This document shows, piece by piece, positions 1 through 13,380 of a stretch of DNA of 64,000 nucleotides. Source of the stretch: Rhizophagus clarus. Its lineage: Eukaryota > Glomeromycota > Glomeromycetes > Glomerales > Glomeraceae. Every line of letters begins with the position of its first letter. The first letter of the stretch is position 1. Location: the NCBI GenBank assembly GCA_015698045.1, contig BLAL01000191.1:1169559-1233558 (forward strand), given 5' to 3'. The notes beneath the pieces are model-generated. The model had not been told where the DNA came from, ran no database searches, and was given only the letters and a program-made list of their open reading frames with translations. The position numbers and the translations under genes are program-made.

Positions 1-387
1 AATAGATTAAAGTTGATTCAGAAATATTTGAAATAGTTTAAATACTTACCTTTGATTTATATATTAAAAATAGATATAATTATTATAAAATAATAATATA
101 TTTTAATAGACTTTTTTATTCTATAATATTTAAGTAATTATTAATTAAGAAAATAATAAAATTTAAATTATTAGATTTGTTTATTATTAGATTTGTTTTA
201 TTAAAATGTTATTAAATTTGTTTTTTAAATCCCTTCAAAATTTTACACTTAATTTTAATATAATTTTAATATAATTTTATTATAATTTCTCTAATTTTGC
301 TATTATTAATATAGTTTTAATCATTATAGAATATAAAATAACAGAGAAAATTAAATAATAAAATTAATATATATTGCACTTTTCTAT
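1..387. other. AT-rich intergenic
   Basis: Very AT-rich sequence with no convincing reading frame on either strand and no structure beyond homopolymer runs. Confidence 0.6.
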
Positions 388-551
388 TATATGGGGTCTT
401 TGCAATAGAAAGGTACGAAACTCAAAAAAAAATAAAAATTTAATTAATATTAAATTTACACTTATTTTAGTATAAAAAACATAATTAGCATATAAAGTAA
501 TTTTAAAATTTTTTTTGAGTTTCGTACCTTTCTATTGCAAAAACCCCATAT
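388..551. mobile_element. MITE-like inverted-repeat element
   Basis: About 43 bp at 388-430 recur as a reverse complement at 509-551 with one visible mismatch. Each arm starts ATATGGGG and contains GCAATAGAAAGGTACGAAAC. The ~78-bp centre is AT-rich and non-coding. Size and symmetry fit a small non-autonomous DNA transposon or a stable hairpin. The termini lie in TA-rich sequence, so a TA target duplication is possible but not provable here. Confidence 0.6.
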
Positions 552-1790
552 ATTTTAATCTCTATTATTTATAACTAATTTCAGTATTTTATGCAAAATT
601 AATTAAATATTAATAAAAGAATCTTATTTTTCTCATCTAGGTTTACCAACTTTTAATAATAAATTTTGCTAAATTTCATTTTTTTGACATTATACAGTAC
701 CTATTTGTTAAAATTCCAATTAATTATATACTAATATTTTGATAATTAAAATCAAATTATATAATAATTATTAATACTAAAAAATATAAATCAATCCATC
801 TATATAAATATAATATAAATCTAATAAATTAATTTAATTATGAAAATGAAATTTAAATTTGAAAATTGCATTATTATTGGAATTTAATACTCATTTAATA
901 TATAGATTTATTTAAAATTCATAATACTAAATATAGTATTGTATATTTTTCTCTTTAATTTTTTTCTTGTAACTTCCATTTTGATTTGAGAAATAAACAC
1001 CATATGGGGTATACATGTTCTTTCAGAGTAGTGAGTTCCAAGTATCCATGTATCTACTCCCTATTTTTCGTACGGTGTCTTCCAGTAATCAATATATCAA
1101 AGTTTTTTTTTTAAAATATTAAAATAAAAGTGAAGATAAATAGAATGATCAAATCGATCCCATCAATAACATTTCGCCCATCAAAGGACCATTAAATCAT
1201 TTTGCCGAATTTTCATCTGTCCCATAACCTCTCCAGCTACTACTGTTTTCCTTAATTAATTTTAACTGTAGGCCCTGTCTCTTGATAATTTAAAGAAGGT
1301 ATCAAATGAAATATTTTTGGTAACGTCAATCCCAGTTTCCAATACATCCATGTTCTCTTCATTCGTGACCTTTCCTTTCTATAAGCAACTTTTTAAGAAT
1401 CTCTGAAATAAATTTTTAGTGTAAATTTTGTAATGATTTTAAATTCGTACATTTTGTTTTTAAGAATAAATTTAGAATTTTTAAAAAAAACGGGAGAAAA
1501 AAATTTATTCGATATTTATAGTCGTAATATAGTTACTGAATTATCAGATATAAATATACAATAAACATAGTTACACGTCAATTATGTAATTCAGCGCGTT
1601 ATAACAGTTAAAGGCGTCATGATTGATAAATTTATCAAGGAGAGATATTAGTAATAATTGATGCTTAAAGTTTCGATTTACTAAATTGTTAAAGAATAAA
1701 TCTAATTTAGGACAAGAATATATATTCTCCCATTTTATTTTGGAAATAAAAAACGATGGTTTCCAATAAATCCCAACCGCATAATACTGC
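552..1790. other. Intergenic, nothing recognised
   Basis: AT-rich non-coding sequence. The part from about 1,000 to 1,400 is less AT-biased but has no open frame, tRNA or repeat that I can support. Confidence 0.5.
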
Positions 1791-2510
1791 TTAGTTATTT
1801 TCTTCTAAATTCAGAATACAACGATTTCCTACTACTGAAACATAATCAGTTCCATAGGTGAGTTCTAAGTGTCTGCGTATTCCTTCAACATAATTTTCAT
1901 TGGCCCGAAATTCGAATCGCTTAGTTGTTGTAATTCTTCGAGCCGAATCAAACCCTCTATAAAAGGAGTTTAATATTTCGCCATTAATAAGAAGCGGAAG
2001 TCTCATATCGAAAATAACAACGTTGGAATCATCAGTAATAGAAACATAATTGTTTAATTCTGTTAATGATTCTTCAGATTCCAAATTTTTTAGTAATGCT
2101 TTAGCAACTGCACCAGCGAATAAACTACCACCTACACCAGAAGCAATAATCCCTCCAATACCTATACCAGCAGCACCAACAGATTGTAAAATTGCTACAA
2201 GACTACCAGCAGCAACGGCCCCACGATGTAAGGACATCATCCATGCTGCAATAGACCCAGCTGCAATACCAGCTTCACCAAATCCTAATAAACCTACTAC
2301 TCCGCCAATTATTGCTGGACCTGCAAAAATACCAGTTAAAAGACCAGCTACTGTTAAACCGCCCGTCACCAAAGCTGTCTTATGTTCATTAAAAAAATTC
2401 CTGGGCCCTCCTGCCTCATTGGGGCGAGTTATAAAGTTACCTTCCCTCAAGGAATCGATAATAACTCCTTTACATTTATCAACGTCAGAAATATCCGATA
2501 GGTTTGGCAT
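1791..2510 (-). CDS. IFI6/IFI27 (ISG12)-like small membrane protein
   Basis: Single-exon 239-residue protein. Residues ~45-145 form a long glycine/alanine-rich hydrophobic block containing the family-type signatures GIAAGSIAAWMMS and VAAGSLVAILQSVGAAGI, typical of the interferon-inducible IFI6/IFI27 membrane family that also occurs in fungi. The N-terminal ~40 residues and the C-terminal ~90 are soluble and unrecognised. The ATG at 2510 opens the frame with an AT-rich upstream and no visible intron. An overlapping plus-strand frame is an antisense shadow caused by the glycine-rich codons. The family is associated with membranes (mitochondrial or endomembrane in animals); its role in fungi is unclear. 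Confidence 0.8.
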   Translation of the reverse strand: MPNLSDISDVDKCKGVIIDSLREGNFITRPNEAGGPRNFFNEHKTALVTGGLTVAGLLTGIFAGPAIIGGVVGLLGFGEAGIAAGSIAAWMMSLHRGAVAAGSLVAILQSVGAAGIGIGGIIASGVGGSLFAGAVAKALLKNLESEESLTELNNYVSITDDSNVVIFDMRLPLLINGEILNSFYRGFDSARRITTTKRFEFRANENYVEGIRRHLELTYGTDYVSVVGNRCILNLEENN

Positions 2511-3463
2511 TCTTTTTTAAAAACTTTGTTTATAAAAGATATGAAAATAGCGTTCAAAAGCACGTAGATACAGTTTAAAAGATTGTTTAAATAATAAAAT
2601 TAAAAAACAATACAAAAATAAATTAAATTGTAAAAAAAAAAAAAAAAAATTATTAACATATTAACAAATTTTCAGCCCCATAACTCATAAATAGATTGGC
2701 TTATTACTTGTCTTCATACCCTATAAAATTGGAGACTTTTCTCGTTCAGGAAAATCTCTGTTTTTCCCGTAATTTTTTTTATGGGGTGAGGTCAGTATTC
2801 CACTGGAATCTATAAATGTAGTACAATCAACGTTTCAAATTAATTATTAAGGCATATAATCACAATACTCCATTCGGACGATGAAGATTGTATACCATGA
2901 TATCTTTGGATAGTTTATCTAGGATCACGTGTTTAATATATATTTTCCAGAATTTGTAGACGATTACGCTTATCAAAATCAAGTTAAATAAAAAGATTCG
3001 ATCCTAAATACGAATAATTCCATAATTCCTTTTTTTTGAATTTGCTCGTCAAGATCAAATACAGTATCTGCTTCCGATCCGATTGGTTCATCATATGATT
3101 ATAACTCCGCATAAGCCACAAAAGTGGAGAATCAAGTTTTTATCTGCCATGTCAGTTTTTACATTGACAATATAAAGACACATAGAAACAGGCACAACAG
3201 CCAGTAACGGATAAAGCAGAGTTTTTCTATTGTATAAAATGCAAAAAAGCTTTCAATATGGCAGACATTAAAAGCTTTAGCTACTAAATAAAAATTGGCC
3301 GGAGTTCAGTGTCATAAGTGTCATAAGATTGACCGCAGCATGAAAGATCTTTTTTTTAAGCGTGTAACAATATCAGACGCGGGATGAAATTTAATCAAAG
3401 TCTCCATTGTCTTTTGAGGTATAAATATAGAATAACTTTTACATCATCTCTCATCTCTCTAAC
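2511..3463. other. Intergenic, likely promoter space
   Basis: Gap between two divergently oriented genes. It contains an A run at ~2,631-2,650 but no coding signal, repeat or structured RNA that I can support. Confidence 0.5.
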
Positions 3464-4005
3464 ATGAATCTCACGAATCAATTACAAAATATTCAAAACA
3501 AACTTATTTTTAGTCTAAACCAACTTACTATTATTCAAAACCAACTTACTAATATTCAAAACCAATTTACTAATATTCATCAAAATGTTCAAGTCTCCAT
3601 AACTGGTATCCAAAGTTCGTAAGTATTTTTTTTTTTTATTCATGTTATATATAAAAATCAACTATTGCCGGGGTAGTTAACTAATTATTCATTACTTTAG
3701 GGATACACGAGCTCATGCACGACAACTTAACTCTCTAATCGTTAATCAGAATATGAACCTAGAACCTGTTCCCGAATTCAATGGAATGATTCCACTGACA
3801 TATCCTCGGAACATAGCTGCTATTAGAGCATTCACAGGTCTACAATTAGCATGATCTTGACTTTTTTTTTTAATAATTTATTAAAGTTTATCGTGTAGGT
3901 CAACAAATCAACGCTCTCTTGAAATTTTACGGTCTACCAATTAATGGAAATGTTGAAACCCGTCGAGAACGATTGGCAAGATACCTTGGTGTTATTCTAA
4001 TATAA
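3464..4005 (+). CDS. Small spliced protein with SAP-like C-terminus
   Basis: Three-exon gene: 3464-3618, 3701-3837 and 3899-4005, both introns GT-AG (donor GTAAGT in intron 1) with codon phase preserved, giving about 132 residues. Exon 1 encodes a repetitive Gln/Asn-rich segment built on a heptad-like IQNQLTN repeat, probably a short coiled coil. Exon 2 encodes a hydrophilic linker. Exon 3 encodes NALLKFYGLP...RRERLARYLGV, which resembles a SAP helix-extension-helix (leucines, YGLP turn, then RLARYLG), a fold that often binds DNA. Function is not known. The splice model rests on consensus sites plus open frame only. Confidence 0.65.
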
Positions 4006-5350
4006 TGTTCGGTGAACATCCAAACGTCATCTTTTAAGAGATACTATATTGTAGCCGCAATTGTTTTTAAATAAAAATGCAATGCTATTTGTTGTGCAAT
4101 TAACCATATACGAATCGTCGTACAGTATTCCTTTTGGCAATAGTATCACGAGTATCCCGCTGCGCATTTTCCTGAACGTGACTGTGGATAAAATGTATGA
4201 ATATGCGACAAGCGATAGAATGATATATAAAATGAATGGGTAACGGACGAATTTCAAAGTTACGGGACAGCTAATAATTACGTGATAAAATATATTACAA
4301 CAATAAAAGATTATGGTCAATTACAAAAATATTTGAATAACTTAGTTTTAATCAAGAAGAATTGCTGTTGAAATTTAATAGAACTCCATTCACTTTAAAT
4401 GTTAAATAGCAGGAGATCCTAGTAAAAAATCAAATTAATACTGTTAATTTGAAATATATAAATTGAAGTAGAAATATTTTTAAAATAATTATAGATTTAT
4501 GGAATAACCTTATACTACTGTGGCTTTTCGAAAAGTGCAGGTGAAGAAATTACTGTTCTGACAAATCGATGACATAAATATTTTTTGTTGATTAATACAT
4601 GAATTTTTTATACATTATTAATTAATAAAGATTAATTATATGAAATATCGCTGCATTATGATGCATACAATGTTATAATTTATTAATGCTACTTTAGATA
4701 TGATCATAAGAAAACAAATCAAAATGTTTGAAAGTTTCTTATTTTCCTTCTTAAATACAAGTAAGAACATATTAAAACCGCATTAGGGGAGTGGTTAATA
4801 AGAATATTTAATAGATTGCTTTATAATAAATTTTGGTATAGAGAAATCAAAAATACACCATGTAAAAACTGTCATGGACATCTACATCATCAGGATTAGT
4901 AAAGAAACATTACGAGACTAGATCCGATCCATTAAAGGATATGACAAACATTTTAAACAGGATTTAAAATTCAGATGTCTTGGTGAAGCGTTTTGGGATT
5001 CAAAGGATTCAAAGGATTCGAAGGAATAGCTAATTGCAGCATAAAAAGTTGTTTGCGGTATAAAAATCAATTAGCTTCATTTATCTCATTGAATAACGAA
5101 AGAAAAAAGATTCGAGAGTAAGCCCAGTAATGAATGATTCGGTTCATTAACAACTCGATAGATATATGCTCAAAAATGATTTACGCTTGATTCGCACATG
5201 ACAAACCATTCCCGACGTGGTAAGACTATGGTTCACATAAATTAATGAATGTACGCGCTCAATTGCTAGCAATAATAAAACCTTTACCAGTTAACCGTTT
5301 AAATTTTATTTAAATGTACAAATGATAAATATATATTTACAAACTAAACA
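4006..5350. other. Intergenic
   Basis: No supported gene. Short frames at 4,027-4,320 on either strand lack recognisable composition or splice context. Confidence 0.5.
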
Positions 5351-6447
5351 TTATTTGAGATCATCTTGATAAACATGTTGACTATTATTAACATCATCAG
5401 AACATTCATAACTAGATCTCGGCATTTGGGATTGACTTGCCTCCACATAATATTGTTGTTCACCGTATATTGCAGTATTAAAATTATAAGGATTAGGTTG
5501 ATTTTGATCCGTTGAATGTTGTTGTTGCTGTTGTTGTTGTTGTTGTTCAGTTTGTTGAGGTTGATGAGCTAATGGTGGTGGCATTGGAACCGAAGGGGAA
5601 TATAATTCTTTTTCATCATTTTCATTAATGGTGGTTCTTCCACCGATGTCAATTCCCCTTCCTTTTGAATAATAGTCTGTTTTCAATTGTTCATACACAC
5701 GTGACTTTTTCTTTCTTCTTCTGATGACGTAAATACAAAAGGCCAAACTCACTAATAACGTCACTAGTGTGCTAACACCGAGGGCAATTAAAAGTTTATT
5801 TGGGCCTTTTTTTTCTAATGGTGGATTTATTGATAAAGAACTTGATTCTCTATAGATAGTATAAACAAAAAAAAATTTATTGTTAAAAAACGATCAAATT
5901 ACTATTTTTCTTTAAAATAAAAAAAAAAAAATAAGGAATTTTTTTTATACTTTGCTTCTTTAAAATCCGTTCCATATTTTTTACAATCGTTTTTATATTC
6001 ATCCAATGAATTTACGGTTACATTAACCGATGGCCCGGACAAACATATCGTACAATTTATTAATAAATCATAAAATTCTTTACTACACCAACATTTCGCT
6101 TCATCAGAATCTAAAATTATGGATAATTATATATATCAATTGTAAAAATATATTGCACAAAAAAAAAAAAAAAAAAAAAAAAAATAAAGATGTTTAAGAG
6201 TTCACTTTCACTTACTTCCAACAAAATAATTAACATTTTGAATTACATCAGTATCATTTAATTTAGGTGGCATAGGTAATGTTTCATCACAAGGTTTCAA
6301 TAAATCATTAACTTTAATACAAGGATTAGCTGAAGAATGACAAATATTATTATTTGTTTGAGCCATGATCAAATTATTTGAAAGCAGGAGGATTATCGTT
6401 AGAATTAAAATCAGGAAAATTGAGAACTTTTCTAGTAAAAAAGACAT
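5351..6447 (-). CDS. Cys-rich single-pass membrane protein with poly-Q tail (paralog A)
   Basis: Three exons on the minus strand: 6216-6447, 5951-6110 and 5351-5849, joined by GT-AG introns in consistent phase, total 296 residues. Residues 1-29 are a signal peptide ending near IMAQ. The ectodomain has paired cysteines, including CWC...C..C, and possible N-glycosylation sites. A hydrophobic segment (LLIALGV...LAFCIYVI) followed by RRRKKK is a classic stop-transfer helix, so the tail is cytoplasmic. The tail has a nine-Gln run and several tyrosines. Layout is that of a small cell-surface sensor or wall protein, but no named family is recognised. The gene at 9,514-10,350 has the same exon layout and cysteine spacing. 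Confidence 0.8.
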
Positions 6448-7720
6448 TTTTGCATTATTTCATTAAACTTTTTTTAAAGGAGAAAAAAAAAAATTATAAT
6501 TAAATTTTTTTTTTATATTTTTTTTTTTTTAAAAATAAATATATATATATATATATATACGTGTGTATAATGAACAAGAAAGAGAAAGATTCTCGTTAAA
6601 GAAATTCAAAAAAAAAAAACCAAATGATCTTATATATATAGTTTATTTTCAGAATCTAATTAAAACTGATAACGATAGTAACGCAAAATTTTTATTTCTA
6701 GTAATTTATACTAAAAATAAACTTTGATTTCCTATGATTTATACCTTAAATTTTACTATCAAATCTCACAATGACATAATTATCATGGAAGATCTAAATT
6801 TGGTAAAATCATTACAAATGAGATGACCATTAATAGTCATCATAACTTGTTATAGTTTGACCAAATATGAAAACTTGTTCAACTTCTGTTAGTAAATAAA
6901 TTGAAAACATTGAAACCGTTCTTGAAAAATGTTCTTTTTAATGCATTTAGTAGTCATTTAGTACTCAACCATTACGCACAAGTAAAACAATAATTTTTTA
7001 AAATATTGTAACACTGTTGTTTTGTAACAATAGAAAAAAAAAAAAAAAAAAAAAAAAGGATTCGCACTCATTGTTAATAATAAATCGGCTAATCTTTTTT
7101 TTTCTGACAACAAAGAACTTTCTGATTGGACAATCGCTGAATTAAAACGCCATTTTAACTCGATTCAGAAATGAGACGCGAATGGTTTATTTTCTAAAAT
7201 TAATTTGATAATATAGTACATTATTCAAAATTTGAACGGTTAGTTACACTGACCCGGGGGAATATTAAAAATTAATACTATTTGAATTAGTCAGCGTTAT
7301 TAATTGACCTCATAATTCATGCTAAAGTTACTAACGAACTAAGCAAAATAATTGAATTTCTAACCGTTCAGAATGAATTTATTATATTCCATTACCAATT
7401 TCACCAATTTTACCAAACGCTGGTAGTCTAATAAAAGGAAAAGTGAAGATTTAATGAAAATTCTAATTTCACACTTGAGCCGAGCTCATCGACTGGATTA
7501 TGACTCAACTCGGTTCGGCTTTACAAATTTTACTTACGGTTCTGTACCCGACAAGTTTGTTTTATGTTCGGAAAGTGGTTCAAGAGAAATTTGATCCTTT
7601 GAAGAATAACATTGTATACAACTTTATAAGTCATTATAATATTTCATATTACATTGTACGGTGCTAGTTTAGGATCTAAGATTATTTAAGAATAAATATA
7701 AAATTAATTATATTAATTAA
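6448..7720. other. Intergenic with simple repeats
   Basis: AT-rich spacer with an AT dinucleotide tract near 6,537-6,560 and an A run near 7,033-7,057. No gene supported. Confidence 0.5.
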
Positions 7721-8179
7721 TTACATTAGTGATATCTTCCCATTAATTTTATAGGTTCTAAGATAAGTACCACTCAATACAGGATCAGGTAAGTAAAATT
7801 GTCCATCACAAGCAATAAGTGAAAAATTAGCAGGACAACAACACAAAATAATGGTTGATTCGGGATTTGCTCTTGTGTTTCAGTTGGTTTCGGTGGTGGT
7901 AATGATGGTAATGGTGGTGGAGGAAGTGGTGATGATGATAGTGTTGAAGTTGTTGATGGTGGTCTGTAGAATTAAATTTTAGAACTACAAATTTTATTTA
8001 TTCCAAAAAAAAAAAAAAAACATTTACGGTGAAGCTTTATCAAAATAACTCCCACAAGTTTCTTTAAAACTATCAAGGGATTCTACTGTAATATTAGTTC
8101 CGAAACCTTCAAAACATGTCGTACATCTTGCGAGTAAATTATAATGGAACATTACATGCACAATCAAACAAATTACTAT
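7721..8179 (-). pseudogene. Broken third copy of the Cys-rich membrane gene family
   Basis: Minus-strand segment 8179-8028 translates to the same exon-2 pattern as the flanking paralogs: CAC, a tyrosine-leucine core, C..C, then VTVESLDSFKETCG, compared with VTVNSLDEYKNDC in paralog A. It ends at a GTAAAT donor and is preceded by a plausible acceptor. Downstream (from 7963) there is a Ser/Thr/Pro-rich linker, then a frame switch near 7,880, after which a different frame runs to a TAA at 7721. I find no convincing signal-peptide exon. It is most simply a partial or decayed member of the tandem family; an unusual exon structure cannot be excluded. Confidence 0.55.
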
Positions 8180-9513
8180 CTACAATTTTTTGACCACAAA
8201 ATAGTCAAGTATATACCGCATATTTCAAAAAAGAATTTAAAATGATAAATTTGATATTGAAAATCAATTGTGCCATTCAATGTTTCGGGAGGGTACTAAA
8301 ACAACATGGTTTTAATGAAGAATTTGCAAGGAAACATGGGTTCCACATGCTGAATCTCTTATACTATAAACATTATTCGTAAAAAATTGTATCACAGAAA
8401 AATAATAAAATTAATATTATTAATAATTTCATATTAATAATTTAAGAGATTTAATATGTATAACTTACAAAAAAAAAAAAAAAACGTGCCAAGCACTGAA
8501 ATGTAAGAAAAATTATGTTTCAGAATTGTTATGGCACTATACCAAAAAAATATATAAAGATTTTCCGTTTGCTAAAATAATGAAATTATAATTTAATTGA
8601 AAATTATTATTTATTCGTACAAATGCAATCAAGATTTATGACAGATTGACGGAAGAATATCCTATTACATATGTCGTTCTGATCGAGTATATTTCAAAAG
8701 GAGTGCTTCAGATTTATTCGAATAATTGGGTTTAAAAGGGTTTGTAATAAAATGTCCCACTTATGGAAAATAATTGACTATTACGTAAAATAGATGATCC
8801 AAATTTAGTGTTTATACATATCATCATGCTACGGAAATAGAATATGGTCGCCAATGTGAAATATGAAAGAATTTAATAAGGCCATATTGTTATATTAAAA
8901 TGTTAAGCACTCGGGTCTCTTTTACAGTTAATTCCGAGTATATTGTTATTTTATTTTACCGAAATTTCTAATAATTAACTTGATTGAAATTCAATCAATT
9001 TTATAAATTAGCCATAATTATTTGCCAAACAGTAATAAGTAAATCATGTAAAAGATTTCCACCGGGAAAGGTGGAACTTTCTTCCGGTTTTCGATTACCC
9101 AAAGGATTTGAATGCTGGGAACTTGGAAGTCGTCCGTGTGTATAACATTTAAATGTAAGCAAAAAAAAGTAATCTTTGTTTATTACGGGTTAAAAATTTG
9201 GAATAACGTAGAATATTTTACCCTGTGATTTTGTCTAAGTAAAATAATTGTCATATTGTTTTTTTTTGGAGTTGTTATAATAAAAAGAATAGATATTCCG
9301 CTAACCTTTAGCCCCCCAACATAATAAAATTTGTACAATTATCTCGATTATGATAAAAAAAAAAAAGGGATTTGTTACGTTGTCTCATCTTTTTAGAAAA
9401 TGAAATTAATTAATTAATACTAATAATATAATAGTTATATCTTATTCGAAAATTCTATAATTTATAATTTAAAAGTCTTTTCTTTCTTTTTTTTTTTTTC
9501 TATAAAAAACTTT
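8180..9513. other. Intergenic
   Basis: AT-rich, no supported gene or repeat. Confidence 0.45.
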
Positions 9514-10350
9514 TTAATAATTCCTTCTAAAATTATATTGTTGTTGTGTATCATTATAGTTATTAACTCTGTCATCTTCAATTGAAATTTCAGTTAATTC
9601 ATCATTTTCAATTGATTGAGTCTGAGAATGTTGTTGTTGATATGCTTGTAATCGAGATATTATACTTGAATCATCGGTTAAATCAACTTGTGACATTGAT
9701 TTATCATAAGGTACGTTTTTAATTTTAATGGATTTTCTTCTTTTAAAACAAAATTTATATACAAATATACCGAATATAATTAATACGGGTATACCAACTA
9801 CTACTCCTAATATTATATAGGATGATAAGGTATTGGAACTATTTGAATAATTTGGTATATTATTATTTATTTGAGGTTCACTTGATGCATCTGTGGGATT
9901 ATCTGCTGGAGCTTTTGGTTGTCCTGTTGAACCTACTGGAGCTCCTGTGAATGGAATATTAAAAGTGGCACAAACATTTTTATATCTATCCAAGTCATCT
10001 ACTTTTATATTTCCATTATTACAAGCTGAACATGCTCCCAATTGATCATATGTTGCTTGGTTACAGTAACATTTGGCTTCGATGGCTAAATTATTAAATT
10101 ATTTTTTTTTTTTAAAAAAAAAAAAAAAATCTTTTATCATATAAAAACATTCAAAAAAATTGTTTAAATGCTTACCACCAAATTGAACAAAGACGGTTTC
10201 TCCTGGATTAGGCCTTTTGAGAGAAGTATTACATGGTGCTAATGAGGCATCTACTTGTGAACATGCTTGACAATTTGCTTGTGCGAAAACATTTAGAGAA
10301 TGTATTGATAACAGTATAAGTAATATTATTATTCCTCGAGCCGACCGCAT
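9514..10350 (-). CDS. Cys-rich single-pass membrane protein (paralog B)
   Basis: Two exons: 10176-10350 and 9514-10085, with a GTAAGC donor and TTTAG acceptor, phase preserved, 248 residues. Residues 1-24 form a signal peptide ending near VFAQ. The ectodomain carries CQAC, then CYC...C..C in the same spacing as paralog A, followed by a Pro/Ser/Asn-rich stalk. A transmembrane helix (YIILGVVVGIPVLIIFGIF) is followed by FKRRK and a Gln/Asp-rich cytoplasmic tail. Likely a cell-surface protein; ligand unknown. Same strand as paralog A and the intervening fragment, so tandem duplication is likely. Confidence 0.8.
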
Positions 10351-13300
10351 TTTTTTTCGTTTTCGATAAATTTAACGATGACGGAATTATAAAAAAAAAA
10401 AAAAAAAAAAAAAATAAATTTCGAAAATTACCTTCTTTTTATATATTTTTTTTTTATTTCTTTTTTTAGATCAGATGTTCACATACCGGGATTGTTTCAT
10501 TAGAATGTCTTCCATAAAAACCAATTAGTCAATGAATCATTATTTGTTATTGTTGCGGTTTTGTACCTGTATACATGCTGTGACACGAAACTCACTATGA
10601 TCCCATTTGGTCCTTTAAATACATATTAATACATCATGCATATTATCTTATTTTCCAAATCTTTTAATAACGAATTAAATAATCCAATTTAATTAATATC
10701 TATCATCTTTGAACTTTAATTCGCATTAAATAAAATTTTTACTATTTGTAAAATATAAATTTACTATAAAGTTTCAGCATGATTTTTTTTAGTTAGGCTA
10801 AAAATAAATTCCGTATGTATTATTCACATCATGCTGATGTAGGGCATTCGGTATATTCTAATAATCTCGCATACAGTGTAACTTAATAATTATATTTGAC
10901 ATTTTTCATTTGAAAATCATATTCTTATTTATAAATAAAAATCATCTTAGCCAAGTTTATTAAAAAAAAAAAAATAATAATAATGATTTCTTTTTAGTTT
11001 ACTATTTTTATAAAGATTTATTTAGCTTTATAATAATAAATTGTTATTATTGTATTTTTTAGATTTGATTACTTATTATCAAATAATCTTTTTTTATATA
11101 GTAAAAAATTAGGTTTTTTTAAAAAAAATTATGAATTAGAAATTAATTATAAATTTGAAATTAAAATTTTTTTTTTTTAATTTTTTAGTGCTTAACTTTA
11201 TATTGAAAAATTATTTATTAAAGATTGGCAATAATTTTCATTTATTAAATTTGTATACAAATTCGCCATTTTATATAAAATAAAAATTAGATAATCTTAA
11301 TAATTAATTTCAATATAGGTGGTTATTGGTCAAATTTTTAAGTTTTTCATGATTATGTCACCATTGACTCATGGTAACTAGTCGGCTGTATTCCTTCTGG
11401 AGTAGTAGCATAGATAATATAGTTAATAGAAAAATATTTTTTAGATAGTCTATATTTATGTAGATTTTAATGTATTTCTTAACATTTATATTATCAAGCA
11501 TGACCCATCATATTGATAATAATGTTTATTTTTATATCAATAAGCTCAAATTTCTTATTTCTTTAATATAAAATATAACACGATCTTTGAATTAAAAAAA
11601 AAAAAATTATTTCTTTAATATAAGAAAAATATTAATTTTCTTATAACTTGAATTTATTTACTATAAAATTATTAAACTTAGATGCTTTTTCTTTTTAATA
11701 ATATCTTTAAAAAAACTAATTAGCTTTATTATATCTATTTTAACTATGAAAATATTATTATAAAAGTTTTATTTGCAATAAAACAATTAAGAGTAATAAT
11801 AAATATAGTAGTGCTTTTATAATAATATTAGTTCAAGTAAAAAAATATATTATATTTAAAGTTATACCAATGTGAAATAAAAAACTACTTTTAAAAAAAA
11901 TAAATATTAATATATAATTTTACATTATACAGAATGATTTTTACTATTATTATAATTACACATAACTTTAAATGAAAAATATATTAATATTTTATTATAG
12001 AGATTAAACCTGGTGTGGTTAAACTTAACTGGTTAATTAACTGATTAAAATAGGTAACTAGTTAAAAAATCTATTACCCGCTTATTATTTAACTGATTAA
12101 ATTAATCAGTCAATTTAATCAGTTAATTTAATTAGTTAAAATAAAAATCATTTCTATATTAATTAAATCTTAATAAGTTAATTCTGATCAAATTTTTAAT
12201 AATTTTTTTAATATATTAATTCTTATTACAATTTAATGCTGGCCAAAATTATGTTTTATAAATAATAATTCTGGCCAAATTTTAATACTGATTAGAATTA
12301 AATTTTAATTGATTAATTAACTGATTAAAAAATTAATTAATTAGTTATTAACTGATTAAAGTTATACAGTATATGAAATCAAAATTAAAATCTAAAAGCC
12401 AAAATATTTTGACTTGAGAAGGTCAAAAGTCAAAATTAAAGTCAAAATAACTAAAATTACATTATAGTTTAATTTAATACTAAAATTTAAATGTAAATAG
12501 CTTCGTCAATATTAATACTATAGATATACAACATATATCATTGGAATCCTCTTAATAAGCTGAATCCAATCACATAAAAATCATAAAAATCCGATTACTA
12601 AATGCAGAAAAAATTTCTAAATATGAAGATATCACATTAAAATAATTGTACTATAATTGTTTTATATAATTTCTCTAAGTAACATAAGTATAACTATGTA
12701 CACTTTGGCTATTTTGATACTAGTAAACATAATAAATATTATATTAATTATCATGATGAGATTGCAATCATCATATTCAGGGGTCATATGTAGAGATTGT
12801 TAACTTTGAATTAATATTATTGTTTACTATAAAAATCACATGACTATAACATAATTTTAATTATTTTAACTTTTAGAGAGACTCAAGTCAAAATCATTTT
12901 AAACATTTTGACTATTTCAGAGATCAAAATTAATCAATTTCAGTTTCATGTATAGTTAAGGTTAAGGTTGTTGAGCGAAATTAGGTAGTTTAACAAACTG
13001 TCTAAATATTGAAAGGGTAAAACTTGATAAAACTATATTAAAATCTTAGTAAATAATTAGCAAAACTTGACAAATATCAAAATTTATAGTAAATCATATT
13101 AAATAGCAAAACAATAGTAAAGTATTATTAACAAATCAATAAAACTAGAGTTTAGTCGTTTAGCCAAATTTAAAATTAGTTTAGGCAGGCAACCTTAGTT
13201 AAGGTTTTTTGAATCAGTTCTAAATTCTACTTTATTATTTTTTTTTAGCCCTTTCAGAAAGTAAGAGTTTAACGTAGTTTCTTTACAGAAACATTGTAAA

Positions 13301-13380
13301 TTAGAGCGATGTTAAATTGATATGAAAATTATATATATTTCATATTGTAACGATATTGATCTATGTAATGATATTGTTAT
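10351..13380. other. Gene desert, AT-rich
   Basis: No gene supported over 3 kb. Between ~12,000 and 12,360 the short palindromic motif AACTGATTAA/TTAATCAGTT recurs many times in both orientations. The rest is low-complexity A/T. Confidence 0.5.

Noticed and set aside
2050-2520. Plus-strand Pro/Ala-rich ORF
   Set aside because: Antisense shadow of the glycine-rich IFI27-like gene.
4027-4320. 97-aa minus-strand ORF
   Set aside because: No family or splice support, lies just downstream of a spliced gene, composition is AT-driven.
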